A stretch of DNA of 64,000 nt from Talinum fruticosum (taxonomy: Eukaryota > Streptophyta > Magnoliopsida > Caryophyllales > Talinaceae): NCBI GenBank assembly GCA_021018815.1, contig JAITYX010000064.1, positions 1,426,001 through 1,490,000 on the forward strand. Direction: 5' to 3'. Each line of letters begins with the position of its first letter. Position 1 is the stretch's first letter. The notes under the pieces were generated by a model. The model was not told where the DNA came from, ran no database searches, and saw nothing but the letters and a program-made list of their open reading frames with translations. Below are positions 22,111 to 34,252 of this stretch, one piece after another. Made by a program: the position numbers and the translations under genes.

Positions 22111-24802
22111 TGTAACGCCCCGGTTACCATTACTTAATAATTCTCTAATTCGAGAGTATTAGGTAAGGTCGCAGCGGAAGTTAACGATCGAAGGCGTCAC
22201 CGCCGTCCTAGGAAAAAGGACAAGGCTAAATAATTGAAATAAAATGAAATACGGTTTGGGCATCCATGGTTCTTTTTCAAAAATGCTTGTTAGGAGTAAC
22301 TACTTAATATCCAAGTAGTTATGTCATCCCAAAATACGGTTTACGGGTTTAGCAATGCAATATTTATACAACCTAGACTTTTGTCTAATTCACAAGATAA
22401 TGTACAACGATTCCCAAGGCCATACCTAACCCTGGTTGAAGGTAAAATCACTGTGAGCGTCTATGTACCTTCGGGTTTGCGAATGCCACGAGGCTGGCTA
22501 GGGTTTGCCTGCGTCGGACTTAATAAATGGTTGATTGTTCGCGGTGCTTCTTCCTAAAACAAAAACAATAAAATATTTGGAAAAGTGAGTCGAAACTCGG
22601 TACGAACATTCCTGCATCTGTAAAATAACTTTGAACAATATATTGATTGAGCGCGCGCATTTCAATTCATTTTAGTTTGAAATCGGGGAGAGAATATGAG
22701 TAAAACATGCTTGCTAGGTTATTATCCGGAAGTGGAACCCCTTGGTAATTGATACGATCGTTGAACAGTGTCACCCCGGGCCGATCGGTAACCCGAGTTG
22801 ACGCCGCGCGGTATAATTGGCGGGCCTAAGCCCTTGGTAATTGATAATTGGGCGGGGACCACTTAATTAGGTGGCAAAACTTGCCTTGTAAATGATTCAT
22901 TGTTATTTGTATATATGAGAAATGTTGAAATTTGATAAAACATGTGAATTTTCGAAAGGTACGAGGCAATGAACGTACACTGAATTGAGAGTATTTGTTT
23001 CTCCCTTTTTGCAGAAATTTGAGTTATCGGCTATTCGGCAACGGAAGTGGCCTCAGCTCTGTTTAAAATGGATTTCTAGGGTTAATAATGTTTTCTTGAA
23101 TTTTAATGCTTGAATTTGTATAAGCTTTAACAATGTATTTCATTTCTTATGTTCGTATGAAAATCGATTAAACTTATGTTTGTATTACTTAGCTTTACTG
23201 CGTTTATTGAATATAATTTATATTAATTAAAGAAGTTGATTAGGCTATTTAGATACTCGATGATTTTGGTGTAATTCCGTTTATTAGCGGCTTTGAATTG
23301 AAAAATGGTATATATATATATAAGTGTACCTAACAACACTTATTCCTAATTTATTCCTCACTTATCGAATTTAAACCCACAGCTAAGCGATTATTCGAGT
23401 CTACCGATGCCTTTCCATAGGTAGGCCTTATAATTACCCAAATTGCTCAAAATTTCATTCATATGCCAACTTAAGGTCATGAGCCTTATTCTCACAATGA
23501 CATTCACATTCACAATCGCAATTAGGCAAACCTAATGCTCAATTATTTTCTATGCTCGTATACTTGTACATTATCAAATTTCAATTTCTACGCACACCTT
23601 CTCCTTCGTTTGCTCAATTATTTCCAAAATGCAATAGTTCCACCAAATTGTTCCATTTGCTAATAAAACCTCCTCAATCTCATTCGTTAATTCATAATTT
23701 CCCAAAAAGAACCACATTTATTCACATTCGAACAATTGATTCACCACTAACACCAAACCCAAATCCTCCATGCCAATTCGAATTTTCTCCAAATTAATCT
23801 TTAAGTTCACTACACAAACATGTCTATAAATCGATAATTCGGTTTCACAACTACAACAAGCTGTGTAAATGACAAGCTGTAATAATTTAGGGCTTGAGGT
23901 TTTACCTTCGAATTCACGGAGGAGGAGTCAAGGATGAGAGGCGGAGATGGTGGCGCGTGGCGGCTGCACCGGCGACCACCGGGCGGGGACGGCGGCTGGC
24001 TCCGGCGGCCGCCGCTGCTGGTGGTTAGCTTGTTAAGTGCCGCGGCTGGGGCGAGGGAGCGGGGCCGCGCGAAAGGGAGAAGAAAGCGATGGCGTGAGAG
24101 AGGGAGGCCGGTAGCCTGCGGCGGTGCTAGCGCAGGCTTTCGTCTGGCGTTGGCGGTACCGGTTGCCGGAAACGGCGTGACCGGGACTTGGAGAGGCAGA
24201 GCAACGACAGGGGAGAGGCAGAGGAACGCGAGGGAGCGAGAGAGAGAGCCCGCACGGGAGGCGAGCTGCGCTCGCCGGACGGCGCCTAACGCCGACGTGT
24301 TGCCGGCGTTGGTGGCGCTTGGTGGCCGGGCTGTGAGCCGGCAACAGCGGAGCGAGAGGCGAGAGGGGAAATGAAGGAGGAAACCAGAGGAAGCGAGGGA
24401 AGACGGGAGGAGCGAGGAGCACGAGAGCGAAGGAATGAGCACGAAATACATTTAAGTCGCCTCGAAAATCCGAGAGAATTCCTTCTCTGGATTTTTCTTT
24501 AGAAAAATCTGATTTGGTTATTTTATTATTTTGATTTATTTATTTATTTACTTGTTTTGTTTTCTTTTATTGTTACTTTTAATTTTATTTTAATAATGAT
24601 GTTCACAAATTAAAATCTTATTATGAGATTTTTATTAGGGCCACTTCAGTCGCCTTAGCTGCATAACATACGAGATAAAAATATAATTTAAATTTAAGAT
24701 GCCGAATTGAAGTGCACGCGCTCGATCATGTAAATCTTGTAATTAATAAAATAAATAATGTGATTTAAAATAAATAGGGTGATTTAGGGTCGGGTTGTTA
24801 CG
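22111..24802 (-). repeat. 3' LTR of gypsy B (left in window)
   Basis: 2692 bp, matching 28185-30884 at an offset of about 6074 with only small scattered differences by eye, mostly one-base indels at CG-containing words. It includes a GC-rich block at 23930-24440 unlike the AT-rich remainder. Confidence 0.94.
23930..24440. other. GC-rich block inside the gypsy LTR
   Basis: About 500 bp rich in cgg/ccg and cg dinucleotides, embedded in LTR sequence that is otherwise AT-rich. It is repeated at 30003-30520 in the other LTR. A 213-codon minus-strand frame spans it here but is not preserved in the other copy, so it is unlikely to be a real protein. In element orientation it follows the likely promoter side and may be leader sequence. 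Confidence 0.7.
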
Positions 24803-24817
24803 GTCTTCCCCCTTAAA
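24803..24817 (-). other. Polypurine tract of gypsy B
   Basis: Minus-strand aagggggaagac lies directly against the LTR. It is the plus-strand primer of the element. Confidence 0.85.
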
Positions 24818-27800
24818 ATAAGTTTCGTCCTCGAAACTTGAGCCTTTTGCAATGAGGTTTGAAAACTTAACTTAAAATAAGTGAGGGTAAGTATTTCTCT
24901 TATTTTCTTCGGTTTCCCCATGTGGCTTCCGATGATGTATGGTTAGTCCTGAGTATTTCCACCAAAGGAATGCTTTTTATCACGGAGTTCCTTGACCCCA
25001 GAATCCAATATTTGCACTGAAGCTTTTCACATATTGAATTTTCAACGATTTCTAGTAACTCTGTCACCACATCATGGTTTGGAATAGGTATATACTACTT
25101 GCTAGATATGAGAAATGTTATTCTCATATTTGGGCTCGAGATGAAATAGTTATATATATATATATATGATAATGGATTGCACTTGTTTATAGCCTCATGT
25201 AGCCCAATATACTTAGGACTTGACTTTTCCTTAACTTTGGATCCTTGACCTCCTCTCGGTGAAGACACTTCAAAAACACTTTTATCCTTATAGCTCATTG
25301 TCGCTTTAAGTCTTCTTGATGTGGTCTTAAATCTTGCTAATCTTTTCGGTTGTTCCTTAGGTCCACTTAGACCCATAGTCAAGGTGTTGCTCCACTCACT
25401 TTAACATAACGAGGTTCCGTATTTCCTCCAATACAATGCCTCAAACGGAGCGATTTTATCGATGACTCGATAATTGTATTATAAGATAAGCTTACCAAAG
25501 ATAGATCGGTTTTCTGCTTTCTCGAAAAGTCATACATCCATGCTCTCGGTATATCTTCTCATATTTAATTAACTCTTTCAGTGTGTCCTATTGTCCCTGG
25601 ATGGTATGAACTATCAACATTGAGTTTAGTCGCAAAAGGTTACTATAGAGCTTACCAAGAACACATTTGAAGCCTGTTATCGCTATCAAATATAATGTTC
25701 TTAGGTATTCCCATGTAACCTAACGACTTCTTTGATGTATAATTGTGCCGGTATCTCTACGTCGTTGGTACGGAATTTGTAGATTTTATAAATTGATCAA
25801 TAATCGCTCAAACAATTTTCGTTGAAACAATAATAGGTAATCCTATGGCAATGTTCATTGAATATTGAATCTCATCCCCATATAGGAATCTCCAAAGGTT
25901 TCAACTCACCAATACAACATTGATATCTCTTGTCATATTGTACCCTCCAACGTTCGGTCTTAGCCATTTGACAAATGGAACACTTATCTTCATATTCTAT
26001 AATATCCTTTTCACATTACTCCCCCTAAAAACATTGTTTCAAGTCTTTATACCACTTGTTCCTCTTAGATGTACCAAATATTGTGGATTATGTGCTTCCT
26101 CAAGAGTTTCCTTTTCAATTTCTCTTTCTTCAATAAACAAAATTGATTACGAAACCTTAAGGTTCCACCCTCGCGTATTCCTTGAAACCATGAGATTTTT
26201 CCTTTTTATATCTTTCTTAATCCTTTCCATCCCGACATCACCGTCTTGGCCTAACTGAATACCCTTCATGGTTATATATATATTATACCTCTATCGCAGC
26301 TAGGGACCCATTCATTTGTTCATGTGAGACTGACTCAATACTTATAGTGTGGAGGTTTCATATAACCACAAGCTAAGTTGTCATTATTACATTCAACTTG
26401 TGTTTTGTCTCCGTACTCCACGCATTTGACACTATATTCATTTTCATTAGGCGATATTATACTTGTAAGTTGTAACCCCAAAGTAATTCTTCTAACAGAC
26501 ATTGCCTCGGATTGACCTTCTTTAGGGTACATTTGTACTTCAAACTCCAATGGTCAATATAAATCTTACATGTTACCCCATACAAGTAATGCCTCCAAAT
26601 ATTTGAAACAAAACAACGAGTAACCCACTTAACTTCGTGAGTAGGACCAATCTTTTCACATAGTTTCAGTTGTTGAGATGTATACGCTATGACCTTATCG
26701 TCTTGTATTGATACGCATCCTAACCTGTTTTTAAACGTCTCACTATAGATGGTATACTTTTTACCTTCCACTGAGCAAGGTAAGAATTTGAGTTATGGGT
26801 GACCTTTTCTTCAATTTCTAGAGTGTCTCTTCACATGGTATCATTAGGGCTCGACAATTCCCTTCTCTACAACTTTCTGTCCTTGTAGGAAAGTGTTTAC
26901 TAAATGTTCAAGGCTACCACACACATACATTTATTACCATCTATTCAACAATTTGATACGGGCGTGATTTATTTGGCAACATTTTCCCCAAGATTCAGGG
27001 ATGCTCAATGAGTGACCTCTGTTGAAACTAATAACATGTTTCTCTTGAACTATACTCTCACTTGTGTTGTTCAGCTCTCTTTGAGTCTCCGGAATTTAAA
27101 GCCCTTAGTCCACTCTTCCATATAGTCCTTGACAATCTTTGATAGTTTAACTAGCAAGTTAATGTCGAATATGATAGGCCAAGCCATCCCTAAATCTTAA
27201 CATTTTCACCCTATCAATAATGAAAAGGTCCGAGTCATATCTAGCTAACTCCATAAGTTTATTAGCGTACTCCACTATTGTCATCTTGTAGTCCATTTTT
27301 AACTCTATGAACCCCCATTCTTTTCGTACACGAATTGCAGTGGGTAAAATTTAGCTCTAACTCTTCCAGAAAGTTATCCCAAGCGAACTCACAACCTCAT
27401 TTTTCATTGGGCTTCACCATATGTCCATTGCAATAATATATCCCTATACCTCTTTTCCTCAGGTGCAAATATCTCTTCCCTCTCTCATGAACCAAGTTGA
27501 TCACAATCTCTAATATAAAATACATTTAGGTAACTCACGCTTTCATTGTGCTTATATGATCAGTAATACCCAATTGCACATTAGTTTATCATTCTCTCGG
27601 GATTCTTATCGATTGAGGAATCCTCGATCAAAGGGACTCCCAAGGCTTATTCGGGTGTCGGGTTTGCTTTCTAATTCCGAGCTTAAAGGTAATATAGGGA
27701 ATTTCCTAAAAAGTTTGGTATTTTCTAAAAATTTCGGCATAGTTCCGTTTGTAATATGGCCTATCCCACAAATTTAAAGCTTTAAAACCCTGCATAAAAC

Positions 27801-28168
27801 CACAATATCACTCAACGAGCCACACGCTCGGAGTACACAACTCAACGGCCACACGCCGGAGTACAACCAATATACATTAAAGCTTAAAACCACCCAAATG
27901 GCTCATAATACATCCGAAACAAAATTCATGAACTTAATTACAAGCTACAAAACTTAAAAGCATATGAAATGCATGTCAGCAACTTAAGTCATTACGTACA
28001 TTGTTTATACTTAGCATCACCCGAAAGTATATACCTCAATTCAATATTAGTTACACCACGTCCACAATTCCCAAATGACAACTTGAGGGAATAATAGCCA
28101 CGTAACTTTCTAAAGGTCAAATCATGACACCTTAAAATCCTATTGCTCACGAGTGATTTCTAAACCCT
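24818..28168 (-). pseudogene. Gypsy B internal region: remnants of gag and pol
   Basis: Minus-strand blocks run from high to low coordinate. Gag at about 27400-27160 (ELKMDYKMTIVEYANKLMEL, LARYDSDL). RNase H at 26771-26457 (IYSETFKNRLGCVSIQDDKV, YTSQQLK, IWRHYLYGVTCKIYIDHWSL), with the first catalytic Asp of the usual S-D-A changed. Integrase core at about 25830-25400 (MGIPKNIIFDSDNRLQ, PFATKLNVDSSYHPG). The post-integrase segment at 25382-25190 (KSSPKYIG) corresponds to the region before a chromodomain. Protease and most of RT are absent. Stops and shifts are frequent. The sequence at 27600-28168 is the untranslated leader. Confidence 0.86.
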
Positions 28169-28180
28169 GCTCCGATACCA
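28169..28180 (-). other. Primer-binding site of gypsy B (initiator tRNA-Met type)
   Basis: Minus-strand tggtatcggagc, four bases inside the 5' LTR, matches the initiator tRNA-Met complement with one change. Confidence 0.87.
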
Positions 28181-28184
28181 CTTA

Positions 28185-30884
28185 CGTAACGCCCCGGTTA
28201 CCATTACTTAATAATTCTCTAATTCGAGAGTATTAGGTAAGGTCGCAGCGGAAGTTAACGATCGAAGGCGTCACCGCCGTCCTAGGAAAAAGGACAAGGC
28301 TAAATAATTGAAATAAAATGAAATACGGTTTGGGCATCCATGGTTCTTTTTCAAAAATGCTTGTTAGGAGTAACTACTTAATATCCAAGTAGTTATGTCA
28401 TCCCAAAATACGGTTTACGGGTTTAGCAATGCAATATTTATACAACCTAGACTTTTGTCTAATTCACAAGATAATGTACAACGATTCCCAAGGCCATACC
28501 TAACCCTGGTTGAAGGTAAAATCACTGTGAGCGTCTATGTACCTTCGGGTTTGCGAATGCCACGAGGCTGGCTAGGGTTTGCTCGCGTCGGACTTAATAA
28601 ATGGTTGATTGTTCGCGGTGCTTCTTCCTAAAACAAAAACAATAAAATATTTGGAAAAGTGAGTCGAAACTCAGTACGAACATTCCTGCACTTGTAAAAT
28701 AACTTTGAACAATATATTGATTGAGCGCGCGCATTTCAATTCATTTTAGTTTGAAATCGGGGGAGAGAATATGAGTAAAACATGCTTGCTAGGTTATTAT
28801 CCGGAAGTGGAACCCCTTGGTAATTGATACGATCGTTGAACAGGTGTCACCCCGGGCCGATCGGTAACCCGAGTTGACGCCGCGCGGGTATAATTGGCGG
28901 GCCTAAGCCCTTGGTAATTGATAATTGGGCGGGGACCACTTAATTAGGTGGCAAAACTTGCCTTGTAAATGATTCATTGTTATTTGTATATATGAGAAAT
29001 GTTGAAATTTGATAAAACATGTGAATTTTTGAAAGGTACGAGCAATGAACGTACTCGAATTGAGAGTATTTGTTTCTCCCTTTTTGCAGAAATTTGAGTT
29101 ATCGGCTATTCGGCAACGGAAGTGGCCTCAGCTACTGTTTAAAATGGATTTCTAGGGTTAATAATGTTTTCTTGAATTTTAATGCTTGAATTTGTATAAG
29201 CTTTAACAATGTATTTCATTTCTTATGTTCGTATGAAAATCGATTAAACTTATGTTTGTATTACTTAGCTTTACTGCGTTTATTGAATATAATTTATATT
29301 AATTAAAGAAGTTGATTAGGCTATTTAGATACTCGATGATTTTGGTGTAATTCCGTTTATTAGCGGCTTTGAATTGAAAAATGGTATATATATATATAAG
29401 TGTACCTAACAACACTTATTCCTAATTTATTCCTCACTTATCGAATTTAAACCCACAGCTAAGCGATTATTCGAGTCTACCGATGCCTTTCCATAGGTAG
29501 GCCTTATAATTACCCAAATTGCTCAAAATTTCATTCATATGCCAACTTAAGGTCATGAGCCTTATTCTCACAATGACATTCACATTCACAATCGCAATTA
29601 GGCAAACCTAATGCTCAATTATTTTCTATGCCTGTATACTTGTACATTATCAAATTTCAATTTCTACGCACACCTTCTCCTTCGTTTGCTCAATTATTTC
29701 CAAAATGCAATAGTTCCACCAAATTGTTCCATTTGCTAATAAAACCTCCTCAATCTCATTCGTTAATTCATAATTTCCCAAAAAGAACCACATTTATTCA
29801 CATTCGAACAATTGATTCACCACTAACACCAAACCCAAATCCTCCATGCCAATTCGAATTTTCTCCAAATTAATCTTTAAGTTCACTACACAAACATGTC
29901 TATAAATCGATAATTCGGTTTCACAACTACAACAAGCTGTGTAAATGACAAAGCTGTAATAATTTAGGGCTTGAGGTTTTACCTTCGAATTCACGGAGGA
30001 GGAGTCAAGGATGAGAGGCGGAGATGGTGGCGCGTGGCGGCTGCACCGGCGACCACCGGGCGAGGGACGGCGGCTGGCTCCGGCGGCCGCCGCTGCTGGT
30101 GGTTAGCTTGTTAAGTGCCGCGGCTGGGGCAGGGGAGCAGGGCCGCGCGAAAGGGAGAAGAAAAGCGATGGCGTGAGAGAGGGAGGCCGGTAGCCTCGGC
30201 CGGTGCTAGCGCCGGCTTTCGTCTGGCGTTGGCGGTACCCGGTTGCCGGAAACGGCGTGACCGGGACTTGGAGAGGCAGAGCAACGACAGGGGAGAGGCG
30301 AGAGGAACGCGAGGGAGCGAGAGAGAGACCCCGCACGGGAGGCGAGCTCGCGCTGCCGGACGGCGCCTAACGCCGACGTGTTGCCGGCGTTGGTGGCGCT
30401 TGGTGGCCGGGCCGTGAGCCGGCAACGAGCAGAGCGAGAGGCGAGAGGGGGAAATGAAGGAGGAAACCAGAGGAAGCAGGGGAAGACGGGAGGAGCAGGA
30501 GCACGAGAGCGAAGGAATGAGCTCGAAATACATTTAAGTCTGCCTCAAAAATCCGAGAGAATTCCTTCTCTGGATTTTTCTTTAGAAAAATCTGATTTGG
30601 TTATTTTATTATTTTGATTTATTTATTTATTTACTTGTTTTGTTTTCTTTTATTGTTACTTTTAATTTTATTTTAATAATGATGTTCACAAATTAAAATC
30701 TTATTATGAGATTTTTATTAGGGCCACTTCGTCGCCTTAGCTGCATAACATACGAGATAAAAATATAATTTAAATTTAAGATGCCGAATTGAAGTGCACG
30801 CGCTCGATCATGTAAATCTTGTAATTAATAAAATAAATAATGTGATTTAAAATAAATAGGGTGATTTAGGGTCGGGTTGTTACA
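28185..30884 (-). repeat. 5' LTR of gypsy B (right in window)
   Basis: 2700 bp, the partner of 22111-24802. The first base is C where the other copy has T. It carries the second copy of the GC-rich block (30003-30520). Confidence 0.94.
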
Positions 30885-32774
30885 GGAAGGAAGGGATTCG
30901 GCCGCATGGAGAAGCGGGAAATGGCCCAACCGAAAATATAGGAGATGGACTCGACATGGAGAATACCACAACAGAACAATTTTTGGTTCCTCCAACCAAA
31001 CCGGATCTATAGTCGGTTGAACATACGAGCTAGGATGGTTTATTAGGCCGAGGACATTGGAAGAAGTAGACCTCATTTCGCTTACATGACTATATGATGT
31101 ATACCACCGTAAAATTGAGTCCATCTACGCGTTCGACCAAACCACAGTTGTCTTCCAAGTATGCCTTATCCTATAGCACACTATGTTAGTTGCGATCAAT
31201 TTTCTACACGACACAAAAATTTTCTTGCAACTATTACTTCTGGATGTGAGCCTACAACATTTTCGTAAGCTATCAAGGATAAATAGTGGAGGAATGCTAT
31301 ACAATAAGAAATTCGAGCACTTAAGAATAATGGGACTTGGGAAATTTCGATTTACCACCCGATAAAAAGGCACTTGGATGCAAACAGGTCTTCAAAATTA
31401 AATATAATGTTGATGGTACAGTAGAGTGCTACAAAGCACGTTTGATGATTTTTGGTAATCATCGAGTCGAGGGAATCGATTTTATAGAAACATTTGCACC
31501 TGTGGCAAAAATGGTTACTCAGTACGGGTTTTTTAGCAGATAGCAGCAGCCTAAGCAAGTGGGAATTGCACCGGATGGATGTTCATCATTCATTTTTACA
31601 TGGAGATCTTAAGGAAGAAGTCTACATAAAAATTCCACCAGGTTTTCACGGCTTAAGAGTTTGTCACTTCGCAAATCTTTGTATGGCCCGAAACAGGCAC
31701 CTCTTTGTTAGTTTGCAAAGTTAACAACAGACCTTGAAGGAATATAGATTTCATTAGTCATGCTCGGATTATTCGTTGTTTACTTTACAAAATAATGATG
31801 TTCAACTCAATGTTTTGATCTATGTGGACAATTTGATTATTTCAGGAAATGATCATGAGGCTATTATGAAGTTCAAATCCTACCTTAGTGAGTGCTTTCA
31901 CATGAAGGATTTGGGAGTCCTCAAATATTTCTTGGGTGTAGAGGTCGCTCGAAATCCCGATGGGATATTCCTCTCGTCAACGAAAATACGCGTTGGATAT
32001 ACTCTCTAAGGTAGGATTGTTGGGAGCTGAACCTGCACGTGTACCTCCGGAACAACAACATCGGTTAGCGTTGGCCGATGGACCACTTCTAGATGATCCA
32101 GAGCGGTATCGTCGACTTGTGGGACGTCTTATATATCTTTGCTTTACTCGTCCGGAGTTATCTTATTGTTTTCATGTACTATCCCAATTTATGCATCAAC
32201 CAAAAGAGGCACATTGGGATGCTGCACTGCGGGTGCTACGATATTTGAAAGGGAATCTAGGACAAGGCATATTTCTTCGATGTGACAGTGATCTACAGCT
32301 CCATTGCTGGTGTGATTTTGATTGGGCAGGTTGTCCTTTGACACATCGATCTCTCACCTGGATGGTTTGTCTCTTTGGGGGATTCACCTATCTCTTATAA
32401 GACAAAGAAACAACATATAGTGTCGCGTTCTTCAATAGAAGCAGAATACCGTGCTATGGCTATGGCAACTTGTAAGCTTAAATGGTTGAAGGATATATTG
32501 TTGTCCCTCGGGGTAGAGCATAAGCAGCCTATGCAAATATGTTGTGATAGTCGAGCAGCATTGCACATTGCTCGGAATCCTATTTTTTACGAAAGAACCA
32601 AGCATATAGAAGTTGATTGTCACTTTGTTCGTGATGAGCTCGTCAAAGGTATTATCCATACAGCTTTTGTCTCTACACATGATCAACTTGCGGATATTTT
32701 CACTAAGGCGCTGGGTCGATCCCAATTTGAGTATCTCCTTCACAAGTTGGGCATTCGAGATCTTCATGCACCAA
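30885..32774 (+). pseudogene. Copia A pol, part 2: reverse transcriptase and RNase H
   Basis: After the gypsy insertion the polyprotein resumes with the linker (RLHDYMMYTTV, about 31070-31110). RT follows: LPPDKKALGCKQVFKIKYN, FIETFAPVAKM (31340-31515), HHSFLHGDLKEEVYIKIPPGF, and LIYVDNLIISGND at about 31808-31850, where the catalytic YVDD has become YVDN. RNase H runs from about 32230 to 32770: SRSSIEAEYRAMA, CDSRAALHIARNP, HIEVDCHFVRDEL and DQLADIFTKAL are well preserved. Shifts near 31370, 31550 and 32390 break it. It is the C-terminal half of the polyprotein and is non-functional. Confidence 0.92.
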
Positions 32775-32785
32775 CTTGAGGGGGT
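32775..32785 (+). other. Polypurine tract of copia A
   Basis: The sequence ttgagggggtt directly precedes the 3' LTR, as in most plant copia elements. Confidence 0.8.
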
Positions 32786-32979
32786 TATTGAGGCTTGTGC
32801 TATCTTTGGCATATGTATATTGGTGTTATCTCTTTTATTCTATATCTATTCTTGTAGAAGCTTGTGTAGGAAAGTATAAGAGTGTTGTGTGTCATTCAAT
32901 TCTATATATATGTGGCAATTGTATAAATGGAGAGGCAGAGAGTTCTCTCCCAAATTGAATTCTACTCTTGAAATTGTTA
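32786..32979 (+). repeat. 3' LTR of copia element A
   Basis: 194 bp, partner of 19433-19627. It borders F-box coding sequence at 32980. Confidence 0.9.
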
Positions 32980-33273
32980 GATAAGCATGAAGATCTTCTC
33001 CTAATGGAAGTACACCAGCGAGATTCTTCAAGCGGGAGTGAACCCATTTATGAGTAACACCATCAAGAGCTTCATAATTGAGCAGCCATGAATGCTTCTC
33101 GGTTTGGAAGAAGACCAACGTGGAATAGTGAGTTGTGGAATTCATGAGGTGAGATTTGGCGAATTGGTAAGTTGAGATCACCGCATTCCAAATCTTAGAG
33201 ACAACATTGAAACGGCAAAGACTCTTCACTGGAAGTCAGTCGGTATCTCATAAATGATGATTTGCTCCGGCAT
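32980..33273 (-). pseudogene. F-box protein pseudogene, N-terminal half (F-box domain)
   Basis: A likely start at 33273 gives MPEQIIIYEIPTDF. After a one-base shift it continues with PVKSLCRFNVVSKIWNAVIS, the core of the plant F-box motif (L-P-V-K-S-L-x-R-F-x-x-V-S-K-x-W), then FAKSHLMNSTTHYSTLVFF and a segment ending LGEDLHA exactly at the copia LTR. The F-box binds SKP1 in SCF ubiquitin ligases. The C-terminal half is at 18660-19432 on the same strand, and the two halves share the copia target duplication. Length and block order fit one gene of about 370 codons. Confidence 0.85.
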
Positions 33274-33417
33274 ATCAATCTTGTTCCATTGTCGTAATAT
33301 GGAGCTCAATAATTTGGAGAGAGACTTAAAGAATTATTAGGAGGGAATAAACCCTAGTGGAATAGAGTCTTTTGGCGACTATTGACATATCGACAGACAA
33401 GACACTATATAAGTCAC
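33274..33417. other. Upstream flank of the F-box pseudogene
   Basis: This would hold the former 5' UTR or promoter of the minus-strand F-box gene. No element is recognised. Confidence 0.4.
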
Positions 33418-33670
33418 AAAAATTAAGCGAGTATCCTAAAGTTTGGTGTAACTATTTTAAGGCTCTTCAAGTTTAAAAATTACTGCTAGAGGTACCCTAA
33501 GGTAGGGTATCTAAGAGCAGATCTTTCATATTTAAGGGGTCTTAAACTAGTTACACCAAACCTTTCTAGATAATTTTTGCAAAGGTCGGGGTAACTAAGA
33601 GTAATTTTTCATACTTGAGAGGCTTTAAAATAGTTTTACCAAACCTTAGGATACCTCTGCGTAAATTTTT
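33418..33670. mobile_element. MITE-like inverted-repeat element
   Basis: The left end (33418-33470: aaaaattaagcgagtatcc, then taaagtttggtgtaactat) is the inverse of the right end (33618-33670: aaccttaggatacctctgc, then gtaaattttt), over more than 50 bases with few mismatches. Another inverted copy of the tttggtgtaact phrase lies inside (33540-33565). There is no coding capacity. A target duplication is not evident. Confidence 0.72.
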
Positions 33671-34252
33671 AGTATAAGCAACTAAAAAAAAGGGCTTATT
33701 AAATTAAAGAACCAAAGGAACTGTTTGGTATGGAAGAAAAAAATGTAATTTAAAATATATTGTTTGGTATGGGCTCTTTTGTGGTGAACTTGAATCCTAG
33801 GAAGTGTTAAATCCCCCAAAATCCAGGAAATTGAACCCCTCATTTTCAAGGGGATGAAGGTCATAGTTTAGAATATATTTTCCTAAAAGAAAAAATTCTT
33901 CTGAAAAAACTTTGCAGCCATTTCGCGCTAATAGTGAAGCTACCAGCCAGAGAAGGTGTCAAACCGGGCCACTGGTGGACCACAAGGAAGGTATCTTCCA
34001 TCGACAACACGTTTGATCCACCGGCAATTTTTGATCTAGTCTTCTCAATTCTTAATTTTAGCCCCTTCCCCCAATTCCCTCCCCCACTCTCATGGTATGA
34101 CATGTGTCCCCGGATTACAAGTCCGAAGAACATTGTATAATCGCTGAAAAGTTATACCTATTTTGCAAATTGTTCTGAGATTGGGAAATTCGTGTCACCC
34201 ACTCATTTGACACCATCACCTTATCCATTCTATTGGAAGCACTGCTTCTTGT
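33671..34252. other. Intergenic, nothing firm
   Basis: Contains the phrase tgtttggtatgg twice (33721 and 33763), suggesting a decayed inverted-repeat element, followed by about 400 bases with short chance frames only. Confidence 0.4.

Larger units (their letters stand above)
22111..30884 (-). mobile_element. Ty3/gypsy chromovirus-like element B, nested in copia A
   Basis: Two long LTRs (22111-24802 and 28185-30884) start TGTAACGCCCC and end GGGTTGTTACA apart from single-base end changes. The element is flanked by a perfect 5-bp target duplication, ggaag (22106-22110 and 30885-30889). The primer-binding site lies beside the right LTR and the polypurine tract beside the left one, so it reads on the minus strand. 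The interior is only about 3.4 kb and holds remnants of gag, RNase H, integrase and a C-terminal domain in gypsy order; protease and most of RT are missing. The LTR ends and primer type fit Tekay/Del chromoviruses. Confidence 0.93.
19433..32979 (+). mobile_element. Ty1/copia element A, inserted in the F-box gene and itself interrupted by gypsy element B
   Basis: Short LTRs (195 and 194 bp) bracket gag, protease, integrase, RT and RNase H on the plus strand. A tRNA-Met primer-binding site follows the left LTR and a polypurine tract precedes the right LTR. The flanking 5 bases are gatag (19428-19432) and gataa (32980-32984), an imperfect target duplication. Coding sequence is interrupted at 22110 by the gypsy insertion and resumes at 30885. 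Removing B leaves an element of about 4.8 kb, the normal size for copia. The LTRs differ at roughly 14 of 195 sites by eye, so this insertion is old. Confidence 0.93.

Noticed and set aside
23810..24451. 213-codon open frame on the minus strand
   Set aside because: It lies in the gypsy LTR GC-rich block; the matching region of the other LTR has different frames after small indels, and composition alone explains the long frame.
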